From positions 1 to 9,900 of the forward strand of contig DATEMK010000218.1 of the NCBI GenBank assembly GCA_035275625.1: DNA of 9,900 bases. Reading direction: 5' to 3'. Positions 1 to 7,830 of this stretch are shown piece by piece. Position 1 is the first letter of the stretch; each line of letters opens with the position of its first letter. Below the pieces are notes generated by a model. That model saw nothing but the letters and a program-made list of their open reading frames with translations. It was not told where the DNA came from and did not search any database. This stretch comes from DATEMK01 sp035275625 (GTDB lineage Bacteria; Bacteroidota; Bacteroidia; AKYH767-A; OLB10). The position numbers and the translations under genes were made by a program.

Positions 1-1035
1 GATACGCTGGGAATCTACCAGCATGCCGTATTCGGTTTGCCGAATTATCATGAGGGATACTGCCTTGACGATAACTCCCGTGCGCTGATGGCAATGACGC
101 TTGCCGCACAGCAGGGTTATGAAAGCCAGGCTGCCGGTCTCGCTGATGTATATTTATCTTTTATCCAGTTCATGCAGCAGCGCGAGGGATGGTTTCATAA
201 TTTCCTTTCCTTCGACCGCAGGTTCCTTGATGATGAATGTTCAGAGGATGCTTACGGGCGCACCATGTGGGCGCTCGGCATGTTAATCTCTTCCGGTTCG
301 TTTCCATCTCTGCAGCAGCCGGCTGAAGAAATATTTATCCGCGCCCTGCATCATGCCGCAAACTTGAAGCACATCCGGGGCATGGCTGATACCATTATCG
401 GCCTGCAGCATTTCCTCGAAAAATATCCTTTTCACAGCGAAGCGCATAAGTTGCTCCATTCGCTTTCGCGCAATATGATAGAGCAATACAATCGCCACAA
501 CAACGGATCGTGGAACTGGTTTGCCGATACGCTCACGTATGATAACGGTATACTGCCGCTTGCATTGTTTCATGCCTATTCAGTTACAGGCGATGAAGAA
601 GCGGCTGCTGTCGCATGTGAGAGCACTGATTTCCTGGAGCGCATTATGATGAGCAAAGGATACCTTTCACTGGTCGGCAGCACCGGGTGGTATTATAAAA
701 ATAGCACCAAATCAGTTTACCCGCAGCAGGCTATTGATGCAATGTCCATGGTACTATTATTCAAAAGCGCATACGATCACACGGGCAAAATTCATTACCA
801 TGAATGCATGATGCGGTGCTATCGCTGGTTCTTTTCCGAAAACGATCTCGGCATCTCATTGTATGATTCAAATTCGCAGGGAGGATGTGACGGGCTGGAG
901 GATTATGGCATCAACAGGAACCAGGGCGCAGAAAGCACACTCGCACTGTTCATTTCGCATTACGCCATCCAAAGCATTAACGAAAGCGGGGAATTGCACG
1001 CTCATGGAACAGCGGGTGAATTAATTTTGAAATAA
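1..1035 (+). CDS. C-terminal part of a glycosyltransferase-associated helical (alpha/alpha-barrel-like) protein, 5' truncated
   Basis: The reading frame is open from the first base, so the gene starts outside the window; a TTG at 37 lies inside the frame and is not a credible start. The visible 344 residues end at the TAA at 1033-1035. The sequence is all-helical in character, with aromatic and acidic patches such as YCLDDNSRAL near the start, EDAYGRTMWALG, GSWNWFADTLTYDNG and, near the end, NRNQGAESTLAL. From memory, such patterns are typical of the six-hairpin-like C-terminal region that follows a GT4-type glycosyltransferase domain in Bacteroidota, often beside GH130 genes; the N-terminal catalytic part cannot be seen here. 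No signal peptide can be judged. It converges on a GH130 gene 33 bases away, which supports a role in synthesis or turnover of a mannose-type glycan. A free-standing glycoside hydrolase-like or epimerase-like barrel is an alternative. Coding is sure; the function is moderately supported. Confidence 0.75.
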   Translation, partial: DTLGIYQHAVFGLPNYHEGYCLDDNSRALMAMTLAAQQGYESQAAGLADVYLSFIQFMQQREGWFHNFLSFDRRFLDDECSEDAYGRTMWALGMLISSGSFPSLQQPAEEIFIRALHHAANLKHIRGMADTIIGLQHFLEKYPFHSEAHKLLHSLSRNMIEQYNRHNNGSWNWFADTLTYDNGILPLALFHAYSVTGDEEAAAVACESTDFLERIMMSKGYLSLVGSTGWYYKNSTKSVYPQQAIDAMSMVLLFKSAYDHTGKIHYHECMMRCYRWFFSENDLGISLYDSNSQGGCDGLEDYGINRNQGAESTLALFISHYAIQSINESGELHAHGTAGELILK

Positions 1036-1037
1036 AA

Positions 1038-1068
1038 CCTCACTCTTATCTCTCCAAAGGAAAGAGGA
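1038..1068 (+). repeat. Degraded copy of a palindromic repeat in the gap between convergent genes
   Basis: Nearly the whole 33-base gap between the two convergent stop codons reads CCTCAC...CTCTCCAAAGGAAAGAGG. It aligns with the minus strand of 4741-4770 (CCTCAC...CTCTCCAAAAGAGAGG) with a few substitutions and a short gap. The CTCTCC/GGAAAGAG arms can form a weak imperfect hairpin, so it might help end transcription from either side. No T-tract follows, so a terminator role is only a possibility. Confidence 0.55.
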
Positions 1069-2535
1069 TTAATTCCCGTTCCTGATCTTATCTAATAATT
1101 CCTTCAGATCAACAGTAACAAAACCGGTCCTTGAATCCGATTCCCCGTAAGGGAGAACGAGTGAACCGTTGTGGAGGATGCTTCCGCAGGTATAAAGCAC
1201 GTTAGGCACATAACCTTCACGCTCTTCTTCATTAGGCGAAAGCAGCGGTTCACTCAGCCGACCGATTACGCGTGTGGGATCATTAAGATCAAGAAGCGTT
1301 GCGCCAAGAGAATATTTCCTTACAGGGCCCACGCCATGAGTGATGACAAGCCAGCCATGCTCGGTTTCGAGTGGAGAGCCGCAGTTACCGATCTGTACAA
1401 ATTCCCATGAAAATTTCGGTTCCAGTAAAGGAATGGGTTTTTCCCAGATGTTCAATTCATCAGAAAACATAATATAATTGCTGAAGCCGTCAATTCGCGA
1501 AAGCATCACATACTTGCCGTTGATCTTTCTTGGAAAGAGGGCTAGGTTTTTATTCCGTGCACCTGCACCATACAACGGCTTAAAAGTGAAATGATAAAAA
1601 TCCTTTGTCTCCAGGATCTTCGGTGAAATCTCGCGCCCGTTGTAAGCGGTGTAAGTGGCATAAAAAATAACAGCCCCGTCATCATCCGTAAAACGTACAA
1701 AGCGCGCATCTTCGATGCCATTGCTTTCAGCAGAAGTAACAGGGAAAATGACCCGTTCCGATATATTGGTGTCATAAGAAAAATTAATTTCATGATATAC
1801 ATCAGCGCTCCAGAGCACCAGCAGCAGGTGCCTGTGCTCTTCGCCATCAGCGGGAATGTTTTTGCTGAAATTCTCAACCGCTGTTTCGAGCTGCCGGTAA
1901 ATGAACGTTTCACCGAGGGCAGCCGTGGAAGCATCAATGATGTTTTCAGGAATTTTTCTTTTACGCAGGATCTGTATAAACTTTTCTTTTTCATACATGT
2001 GGTGGCGGATGATTTCAGCATCGCGCACGAAAAAGCTTTCTGTTTCGAAATTGAAATTGCAGTTGGCGTCAATAATTCCCTGCCTGAATACAATGGATGA
2101 AATGTGCCCTTCGCCAATGGCGCGGAAACTGAGGATGATGCGCCTTGCTCCCGGCTCAAGCCCTCCCTGGTCGGGCGATTCAACGATGCTCGGGTTAAAG
2201 AATGCCGCTGACTCGATGGAGTATTCCATACTGAAGTAAGAGCCCAGCAGGAGCTTGCGTTCCTGGGTAAGCTGGTCGGAGCTTGTATTAAACTCGCTTA
2301 ACAGGTGCGTAATTTTTTCGAAATTGGCGAGAAACGCGCGTGTAATGCTCCGGTGCCTGCGCGAGAAATCGCGGAGCGTCATTTCAAGGAATTTAATAAC
2401 ATCAGCTTCGGTTTCTTCAAGCACCTTGCGAATGATAAGCCGTGAGCGATCATCATTATAAACCAAAGGGCGCAGGATGACTCTTTTAAAATTAGGAAGG
2501 AATTTTTCAGGCTTGCGATTTACTTTTATCAGCAT
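1069..2535 (-). CDS. Glycoside hydrolase family 130 protein (beta-mannoside phosphorylase/hydrolase-like), long form
   Basis: The 488-residue product carries GH130 signatures: NPSIV at 114-118, GIEDARF at 273-279 with the expected catalytic-acid Asp276, NLALFPRKINGKY at 330-342, GSPL followed by GWLVITHGV at 394-402, LLDLNDPTRVIGR at 414-426, and YGESD at 463-467. GH130 enzymes are five-bladed propellers that phosphorolyse or hydrolyse beta-mannosides. Residues 1 to about 105 form a charged, probably helical extension that the short (about 330-residue) GH130 phosphorylases lack. The usual EDPR motif is EDAR here, so substrate and mechanism (phosphorolysis or hydrolysis) cannot be assigned. 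No signal peptide is seen, so it is likely cytoplasmic. The ATG at 2535 is chosen because a TAnnTTTG -7 box ends 19 bases upstream. It is tail-to-tail with the gene at the left edge and divergent from the SGNH gene. Confidence 0.88.
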   Translation of the reverse strand: MLIKVNRKPEKFLPNFKRVILRPLVYNDDRSRLIIRKVLEETEADVIKFLEMTLRDFSRRHRSITRAFLANFEKITHLLSEFNTSSDQLTQERKLLLGSYFSMEYSIESAAFFNPSIVESPDQGGLEPGARRIILSFRAIGEGHISSIVFRQGIIDANCNFNFETESFFVRDAEIIRHHMYEKEKFIQILRKRKIPENIIDASTAALGETFIYRQLETAVENFSKNIPADGEEHRHLLLVLWSADVYHEINFSYDTNISERVIFPVTSAESNGIEDARFVRFTDDDGAVIFYATYTAYNGREISPKILETKDFYHFTFKPLYGAGARNKNLALFPRKINGKYVMLSRIDGFSNYIMFSDELNIWEKPIPLLEPKFSWEFVQIGNCGSPLETEHGWLVITHGVGPVRKYSLGATLLDLNDPTRVIGRLSEPLLSPNEEEREGYVPNVLYTCGSILHNGSLVLPYGESDSRTGFVTVDLKELLDKIRNGN

Positions 2536-2554
2536 AATTACAGGTTACAGATGG

Positions 2555-2583
2555 CAAATGTATACACTTCAAACAGATACAAA
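2555..2583 (-). promoter_or_regulatory. Candidate Bacteroidota-type promoter for the GH130 gene
   Basis: On the minus strand, TACATTTG (2562-2555) matches the -7 consensus TAnnTTTG exactly. TTTG (2583-2580) lies 17 bases upstream, at the short end of the known 17-23 base spacing. The leader before the ATG at 2535 would be roughly 15 bases, A/T-rich and without a clear Shine-Dalgarno sequence. Confidence 0.5.
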
Positions 2584-2674
2584 GTTGCAGAAAGTTTCAA
2601 ACATTTATTTTAGGTATCCGGGTTTGCGCTTTGATTCCGAATAAATCTACTGGAAAGAATTCAAAAAGAAAAAT

Positions 2675-2709
2675 TACTTTCGCTTGAAGTAAAATAAATA
2701 TTCAGAAGG
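2675..2709 (+). promoter_or_regulatory. Near-match -7 box and ribosome binding site for the SGNH gene
   Basis: TACTTTCG at 2675-2682 differs from TAnnTTTG at one position; no clear TTG -33 box is visible at the right spacing. AGAAGG at 2704-2709 lies 9 bases before the ATG at 2719, one of the better Shine-Dalgarno-like sequences in the window, and supports that start. Confidence 0.35.
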
Positions 2710-2718
2710 TACATAACG

Positions 2719-3714
2719 ATGAAAGTATTTCAAATAAATCGCAGCGTATTTTTTTATTTAATAACCTTTCTTCTCTTTATTGTTTTAACGTTTTCGATTG
2801 GAGAGATTCTTACGAAACTGTTCTGGAAGGGACAGTACCCGTTAGCGGTTGACGAAAGAAACCTTAATTATGCGTTCGATGATGAGCTGGGATGGTTTCC
2901 TGCTAAAAGCACAACGAAACCTTTCAGGGCAAGCCGCTTAATTAATGTAAAAAATAATGATGATGGTTTCAGGGACAGGGACCACGGAGCAAAACAAAAA
3001 AAAAGAATAGCATTCCTGGGAGATTCCTTTGTGTGGGGCTATGACGTGCAGGAGGAAGAACGGTTTACGGAAAAATTGCAGGTATTGATGCCCGAATGGG
3101 AACTAATCAATATGGGAATAAGCGGTTATGGTACGGACCAGGAATTTATGCTGATTCAAAAATGGTTTGATCATTACAAGCCTGATATTATCTGCCTTCT
3201 TTACTGTGAAAATGATAAGAGAAATAATATGGTGAACTGCAACCTTGAATATTACAAGCCATATTATGAAGTGGTGAATGATACGCTTGTCAAAAAAGGC
3301 GTACCGGTCATAAAATCTATAAACTACTATCATCTTAATTACCCGTTACTGTTTAAAAGCCGGTTTGTGTCGCTGCTTTGTAAAGGGTTCCTGAGAATCG
3401 TATCTCCGCTGCATATTTCTGAAAACGATCCGACTGATAAAATAATTCTGAGCATGAAAACATATGTGGAAGCCAAAGGAGCACGATTCATTCTTGCATT
3501 TATTGATAAACCGGACTTTGATGAAAAACGTTCTTTCTGTGAATCTAATAAGATTGAATTTTTACCGGTCTATACTAATGACAGGTTTAAAAATATGGGT
3601 TTTCACTGGACACCCAGCGGACATAGTTTTGTTTGTTCCAGGTTATTTGAATATTTCATGACTCGTGATAGTGTCCTTTCAAGCAAAGATCCCGTAGTAT
3701 CCTCTGGCTTGTAA
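2719..3714 (+). CDS. Membrane-anchored SGNH/GDSL-type hydrolase or acyl-esterase-like protein
   Basis: The 331-residue product begins with a short basic N-terminus and one hydrophobic segment (about residues 10-29), consistent with an uncleaved anchor that places the rest in the periplasm. A DDGFRD motif at 81-86 precedes block I, RIAFLGDSFVWGYDV (96-110), with nucleophile Ser103. GISGYGTDQE (133-142) fits the block II glycine, and CENDKRNN (163-170) fits the block III Asn165. FHWTPSGH (295-302) fits block V with His296 or His302, but the usual Asp two or three residues before the histidine is absent (N292-M293-G294). The family removes or transfers acyl groups on glycans or lipids; the substrate here is unknown. 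The neighbouring GH130 gene suggests surface polysaccharide chemistry, but it is divergently transcribed. AGAAGG upstream supports the ATG start. Confidence 0.78.
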   Translation: MKVFQINRSVFFYLITFLLFIVLTFSIGEILTKLFWKGQYPLAVDERNLNYAFDDELGWFPAKSTTKPFRASRLINVKNNDDGFRDRDHGAKQKKRIAFLGDSFVWGYDVQEEERFTEKLQVLMPEWELINMGISGYGTDQEFMLIQKWFDHYKPDIICLLYCENDKRNNMVNCNLEYYKPYYEVVNDTLVKKGVPVIKSINYYHLNYPLLFKSRFVSLLCKGFLRIVSPLHISENDPTDKIILSMKTYVEAKGARFILAFIDKPDFDEKRSFCESNKIEFLPVYTNDRFKNMGFHWTPSGHSFVCSRLFEYFMTRDSVLSSKDPVVSSGL

Positions 3715-3749
3715 CGTTCCATAGATATAAGGAAAATAAAATTTTTAAT

Positions 3750-4382
3750 TCAGACAATTTTCTGTTCAATCGCTTTCGCCACAGCTTCCGTTCCTGATTT
3801 TACGTGGAGCTTTTCGTAAATGTGGGTAATGTGAGAATTAACAGTTGAATAGGAAACATTGCATTTATCAGCAATCATTTTGTAGCTAAGTCCTTGAACA
3901 AGCATGGAAAGAATTTCAAGCTCGCGGTCGGTGAGGTTGAAATCGGTTGCAGATTTTTTATTCCTGTTGTTGAACAACTGAAGCACCTGTCGTGCTACAG
4001 TGGGTGTCATAGGCGCTCCGCCTGATACGACTTCACTGATTGCGTCAATAAGTTTTGCAGGCGGTGTTTTCTTGAGGATGTATCCATCAGCCCCGGCACA
4101 GATGGCGGCAAAAATTTTCTCATCCTCTTCAAATATAGTTTGCATCAGGATTTTTATCTGCGGGAATTGCTTTCTAATTAATTGCAATCCTTCAATACCA
4201 TTTACATGAGGCATGTCAATATCCATGAGCACCACATCAGGAATATTCTCCATAATATTTTTAATCACATTTCGGCAATCTTCATAAGCTCCTGTACATT
4301 CCATTTCTGATGTAGAGTTCAGAAGCATCTGGAGCAATTCCCTGCGTGGTTTGTTATCGTCAAATACGGCTACTTTAATCAT
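3750..4382 (-). CDS. Two-component response regulator, NarL/FixJ (LuxR-type HTH) family
   Basis: The 210-residue protein has the classic NarL layout. The receiver domain (about 1-120) shows the acidic pair D8-D9, phospho-acceptor Asp54 in VVLMDIDMP, the conserved Thr82 and Lys104 in GYILKKT. A linker of about 25 residues leads to a LuxR-type helix-turn-helix (about 147-208) with LTDRELEIL and recognition-helix region VSYSTVNSHITHIYEKL. On phosphorylation such proteins dimerise and bind promoter DNA. The histidine kinase gene lies upstream on the same strand, and a HisKA_3-type kinase with a NarL-type regulator is the expected pairing. The genes are not tightly coupled: 221 bases holding two long hairpin repeats separate them, and the regulator has its own -7 box 4 bases before its start. 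The ATG at 4382 gives a complete receiver domain. Target genes cannot be read from the window. Confidence 0.93.
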   Translation of the reverse strand: MIKVAVFDDNKPRRELLQMLLNSTSEMECTGAYEDCRNVIKNIMENIPDVVLMDIDMPHVNGIEGLQLIRKQFPQIKILMQTIFEEDEKIFAAICAGADGYILKKTPPAKLIDAISEVVSGGAPMTPTVARQVLQLFNNRNKKSATDFNLTDRELEILSMLVQGLSYKMIADKCNVSYSTVNSHITHIYEKLHVKSGTEAVAKAIEQKIV

Positions 4383-4386
4383 GATG

Positions 4387-4418
4387 CAAAATTATCACAT
4401 ATCAAGTCATGGCGGCAA
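4387..4418 (-). promoter_or_regulatory. Candidate promoter for the response regulator, nearly leaderless
   Basis: On the minus strand TAATTTTG (4394-4387) is an exact TAnnTTTG match, with TTG (4418-4416) 21 bases upstream, inside the known spacing range. The ATG at 4382 follows 4 bases after the box, so the transcript would have almost no leader. This would let the regulator be expressed separately from the kinase. Confidence 0.45.
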
Positions 4419-4427
4419 TAGTTGATT

Positions 4428-4603
4428 CCAATGATTTTCGCCACGAATTACACTGATTTTCACTAATTTAAATTTGAGGTTATTCGTGTTAATTAGTGAA
4501 ATTAGTGGCTTATCATCCAATGATTTTTGCCACGAATTACACCGATTCACACTAATTTATTTTTCTTATTATTCGTGTTAATTAGTGTAATTAGTGGCTT
4601 ATT
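4428..4603. repeat. Two tandem 89-bp units, each an imperfect long hairpin
   Basis: Unit 1 starts at 4428 and unit 2 at 4517. Both open with CCAATGATTTT and reach GTGGCTTAT at an offset of exactly 89 bases, with no net insertion or deletion. Inside each, GCCACGAATTACAC at 4440 and 4529 pairs imperfectly with TAATTAGTGGC-type arms ending at 4509 and 4598. Each 70-base core gives about 28-base arms with scattered mismatches, and the central loops differ. The block fills most of the space between the kinase stop codon (4604) and the regulator gene. It could stabilise the kinase mRNA end or weaken read-through. Similar CCACGAATTACAC palindromes are, from memory, common in Bacteroidota gaps. It encodes no protein. 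Confidence 0.85.
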
Positions 4604-7600
4604 TTAAATATTAAACTTAAGATGTAATGTTGTCCCTCCTCCGTGAATGGAATCAATTGTCATTTCCCCACCCAATTCTTCCGCGCGTTTTTTCATATTC
4701 CTGATTCCATTGCCTGATAAAGTTTTTTCTTCGGCATATTCCCCTCTCTTTTGGAGAGGGGTCAGGGGTGAGGTATCAAATCCTTTTCCATCATCTTTAA
4801 TATTCATGACGAATGTTTTGCTTCCCTGCCGGCTGATGTCAATCAACACATTTTTACAACCGGAATACTTCACGATGTTATTAACCGCCTCCTTAAATAT
4901 AAGGTAAATATTTTTGCGCTGCTGCATGTCAAGATGAACATCGCTGATGTCTTTGCTTATATTAAACTGAACAGAAATATTTGATGGCTCCAATATTTCT
5001 ATAGCAAAAGCGCGCATGCGGTTCACCACATTATCAAAACGGTCATTGCGTGTATTGATAGCCCAGACAATATCGCTAAGGGCTTCCATCATATTATCAG
5101 TATTGCTGCTTACCTGCTGAAGCAATTTTGTTACTTCTGTATTGTTTCCGTTTAATTTGCTCTGGATAATTGTGCTTGAAAGAGAAATGCTGCTTAGTGT
5201 GCTTCCGATTTCGTCATGCAAATCGCTGGCTATACGGTTACGGATGGCATGAAGCTTCAGCATCTGGTGCAACCGGTACCTGTATAACCCATAGACGACT
5301 GCCGCGATGATAAGTGCTATTGCAAACCTGAACCACCATGTATTGTACCATGCAGGATTAATTATAAATTTCATTGACGTTACACCTTCGTTCCACTTGC
5401 CTGTATAATTCGCAACCCGGACTTTAAAAGTATATTCACCCGGTGATAAGTTATTGTAACTTGTATATTGCCTGTTGCCTGATTTAATCCAGTCCTTATC
5501 CGCACTTTCCATCATGTATTCATACTGGTTGTCATTGTTGCGGTAATAATTGAGCGCGGCAAAGTCAAACGTAAAAGAGTTCTTGTCATGAGATAATTGA
5601 AGTACAGAACCAGTAACCGGAAACTCCTTATCGAAAATTTTAAATTTTGTAATCACCACCTGGGGAGGAGCGAACGTTATGTTCATCGAATCGGGATGGA
5701 ATATATTGAAACCTGTTCTTCCCCCGAAGCAAAACTTTCCATCGGCTGTTTTACAAACTGCATTGGTATTAAATTCAAAATTCTGAATGCCATCACGCGG
5801 TGTATAGTTGCGCACGGAATGGTCTGCTTTGCTGAAACGGCACAGCCCGGCATTGGTGCCAAGCCAGAGGAATCCACTGTTGTCTTCAAGAATAGTATAG
5901 ATGGAATTGTTGGGCAACCCGTTTTCTCTTGTGAACGCAGTAAATGAATTTGCTGAAGCATCAAAATGATTTAATCCGCCACTGCTGGTTCCGATCCATA
6001 CACCGCCATCTTTAGAAATATAAACAGAACGAACATCATTATCACTAAGCGAATTGTTGTCACCAGGAACGTGAATATATTTAATGACAGAGTTCGTTTT
6101 GTAATTGTAAACATATAATCCATTGCTGGTACCCATCCAGATATTTTCTTTTGTGTCCTCAGTAATAGTAAAGCAGTCACCGCTGAGGCGCGAAATGCGA
6201 TTGTCCTTGCCGGGAAATTGATTTGTTACGATCAAACTTCCGGTGAAATTATTTTTCTCAAACTCATCCAGGTTTGTAATCCTTAAAAACCCATTATTTG
6301 TTCCAGCCCAGAGAACATGATGAGAGTCATAAAACACGCAGCGCATGTTGCTGTATGATAATTCAGGATGGTCACCGGGCGGCAGGAGATTGATCAGCTT
6401 TTTCTTTTCCTTGTTGAGAAGAAGAATTCCATCATCAGACCAGTTCGCTATAAAAACATTCCCGTTACTGTCACCGGTAATGGCACCTATGGCACCGTCT
6501 TTCCAAACAGGTAGCTTATCAGCAGGCGAAAGAAGATTGCTGAATTGCCCGGAGGAAAGATTGAACGTATATACACCTTCAAAAGAACCGGTGAGAAGTT
6601 CATTGTTATCATTGCTGTAAACAGCCCGCACGTTGTTACAATTGTTGCACACTCCACCGGGTTTAACAGACGAAGGCAAAAACGTTTTCATGAACTGGTT
6701 ATTCACTTCCAGTTTTATCAGCCCCGCATCCGTCTGCATCCATATTACATTTTCATCATGCACTGCAATCCATGCAACGGAATTAGCGAGAGCGGCATCA
6801 GAGTTTTGCTTTTCATACTGGAAGTGCTGCATCGAACGTGTGCAGCGATTCAATATAAACAGGCCGGCATTGGATGTCCCTGCCAGCAGGTAATCCCGGT
6901 AGCGTATCATCGTAATTATTTTCAGGGCCGAAGAGTTTTTGATGTTTGAATAATCAGCAAGGTCGAATTTATTTACAGTGCCGTTGCTGAGATTTATTTC
7001 ATCTATCACGGTGTTTGACTCTGCGACAAAGACATAATTGTCCATGATGATTGTGTACAACAGGTTGTCCAAGCGCTGACTGAGAGAAAGTGTACAGAAC
7101 TTTTCAAATGCATCTCCGGCATTGTTCAGCTTCAGGAGCGCGTTTACCGATAACAGGTAAGGAGAGCCACCGGAAGGGGAAGGAATAAACGGTTCGGATG
7201 GAGCCAATGTAGTTTCACCGGGAGATTTCAACGGAATGTTTTGAAATTTTTTTGAATGGAGGTTGTACCGGAACACTTTGTCGCGGGTGGTGAGCCAGCA
7301 ATTCTCCCCGGCAGGATAAAAATCAATGTGTGGGGAGCCTGCAATCTCCTCCGGAAGACGGGTTACTTCCTTCCTGTTGTCATCAGCGTGAATACAAATT
7401 AATGAGTCGCCCGTGAGCGCCCATTTGCGGGTGGTTTTGTCTTTGCTGACGTCTGCTTTGTAAATAATGTTGCCGATGTATTGCAGCGTATAGCTCCTCG
7501 ATGCATAATTCAGCACCGAGTAATTATAAAACGGGATGCGGCTGATATCGCTCATGACACGAAAATTGGCGCCATCAAAGCGCATCCATTTTCCTTCCAG

Positions 7601-7795
7601 CCCGAGAAAATAAAGGTAGCCGGTGCTGTCTTTTGCACAACCGATGAGCATATTGGAAGTAAGCCCGTTTTCCTGCGTGTAAAGTGTTGCTGTAATATTT
7701 AATTCAGCAGAATCAGGGCATTGAACGGATGCAAAAAGCGCTGTGCTGCATAAGCACAGGGAGATGGCAACCAATTTTAAAATACGGCAGGTCAT
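4604..7795 (-). CDS. Periplasmic propeller (Reg_prop)-Y_Y_Y sensor histidine kinase, HisKA_3 type
   Basis: Numbered from the ATG at 7795 (1063 residues). Residues 1 to about 22 are a signal peptide. About 30-720 hold repeated propeller blades with motifs such as NVLWAGTNNG-like, NIWMGTSNGL, GVWIGTSSGG and FLWLGTNAGL. A Y_Y_Y domain (about 735-805) and one transmembrane helix (about 820-838) follow. The cytoplasmic part has the H-box DLHDEIG with phospho-acceptor His860, the N-box EAVNNIVKY, the G1 box DDGKGFD (1001-1007), the G2 box GNGIRNMKKRAEELGG (from about 1028) and a final GGTTL. It should sense a periplasmic ligand, often a glycan in this class, and phosphorylate the NarL-type regulator downstream. 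An ATG at 7909 would add 38 residues, but these are translated GC-rich repeat and would block the signal peptide; AGGA 5 bases before 7795 supports the shorter form. The ATP lid holds a repeat-derived insertion. Confidence 0.92.
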   Translation of the reverse strand: MTCRILKLVAISLCLCSTALFASVQCPDSAELNITATLYTQENGLTSNMLIGCAKDSTGYLYFLGLEGKWMRFDGANFRVMSDISRIPFYNYSVLNYASRSYTLQYIGNIIYKADVSKDKTTRKWALTGDSLICIHADDNRKEVTRLPEEIAGSPHIDFYPAGENCWLTTRDKVFRYNLHSKKFQNIPLKSPGETTLAPSEPFIPSPSGGSPYLLSVNALLKLNNAGDAFEKFCTLSLSQRLDNLLYTIIMDNYVFVAESNTVIDEINLSNGTVNKFDLADYSNIKNSSALKIITMIRYRDYLLAGTSNAGLFILNRCTRSMQHFQYEKQNSDAALANSVAWIAVHDENVIWMQTDAGLIKLEVNNQFMKTFLPSSVKPGGVCNNCNNVRAVYSNDNNELLTGSFEGVYTFNLSSGQFSNLLSPADKLPVWKDGAIGAITGDSNGNVFIANWSDDGILLLNKEKKKLINLLPPGDHPELSYSNMRCVFYDSHHVLWAGTNNGFLRITNLDEFEKNNFTGSLIVTNQFPGKDNRISRLSGDCFTITEDTKENIWMGTSNGLYVYNYKTNSVIKYIHVPGDNNSLSDNDVRSVYISKDGGVWIGTSSGGLNHFDASANSFTAFTRENGLPNNSIYTILEDNSGFLWLGTNAGLCRFSKADHSVRNYTPRDGIQNFEFNTNAVCKTADGKFCFGGRTGFNIFHPDSMNITFAPPQVVITKFKIFDKEFPVTGSVLQLSHDKNSFTFDFAALNYYRNNDNQYEYMMESADKDWIKSGNRQYTSYNNLSPGEYTFKVRVANYTGKWNEGVTSMKFIINPAWYNTWWFRFAIALIIAAVVYGLYRYRLHQMLKLHAIRNRIASDLHDEIGSTLSSISLSSTIIQSKLNGNNTEVTKLLQQVSSNTDNMMEALSDIVWAINTRNDRFDNVVNRMRAFAIEILEPSNISVQFNISKDISDVHLDMQQRKNIYLIFKEAVNNIVKYSGCKNVLIDISRQGSKTFVMNIKDDGKGFDTSPLTPLQKRGEYAEEKTLSGNGIRNMKKRAEELGGEMTIDSIHGGGTTLHLKFNI
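4741..4772 (-). repeat. Palindromic repeat read in frame inside the kinase ATP-binding domain
   Basis: CCCCTCTC (4741-4748) and GAGAGGGG (4754-4761) form a perfect 8-bp stem with a 5-base loop, followed by TCAGGGGTGAGG. On the coding strand it is read as SPLTPLQKRGE, about residues 1009-1019, between the G1 and G2 boxes. A related but degraded copy fills the gap at 1038-1068, which shows it is a dispersed element rather than native kinase sequence. Confidence 0.7.
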
Positions 7796-7806
7796 TTTGT
7801 TCCTGT

Positions 7807-7814
7807 CAAAGCTA
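7807..7814 (-). promoter_or_regulatory. Candidate -7 box for the histidine kinase
   Basis: TAGCTTTG (7814-7807, minus strand) matches TAnnTTTG exactly and precedes the ATG at 7795 by 11 bases. No TTG lies at the usual 17-23 base spacing, and a transcript starting here would have a leader of only about 8 bases that just includes AGGA (7804-7801). It may be fortuitous. Confidence 0.3.
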
Positions 7815-7830
7815 CAAAAATGAATTTTAT

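Noticed and set aside
1542..2183. A 213-codon minus-strand frame overlapping the GH130 gene
   Set aside because: It is the shifted frame of the GH130 gene, which has clear family motifs throughout; its composition is Ser/Arg/Lys-rich and shows no motif.
3715..3749. Terminator between the convergent SGNH and response regulator genes
   Set aside because: The 35 bases are A/T-rich (AAAATAAAATTTTT) without a GC stem, so no intrinsic terminator can be supported.
4428..4603. CRISPR-like array
   Set aside because: There are only two units, the repeat spans the whole 89-base unit without unique spacers, and each unit is itself a long palindrome; no cas genes are present.
6545..6949. Plus-strand frames of 90-134 codons opposite the kinase propeller (also 5597-5947 and 6345-6620)
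   Set aside because: They are antisense shadows of a well-supported 1063-residue gene and have no family motif or promoter of their own.
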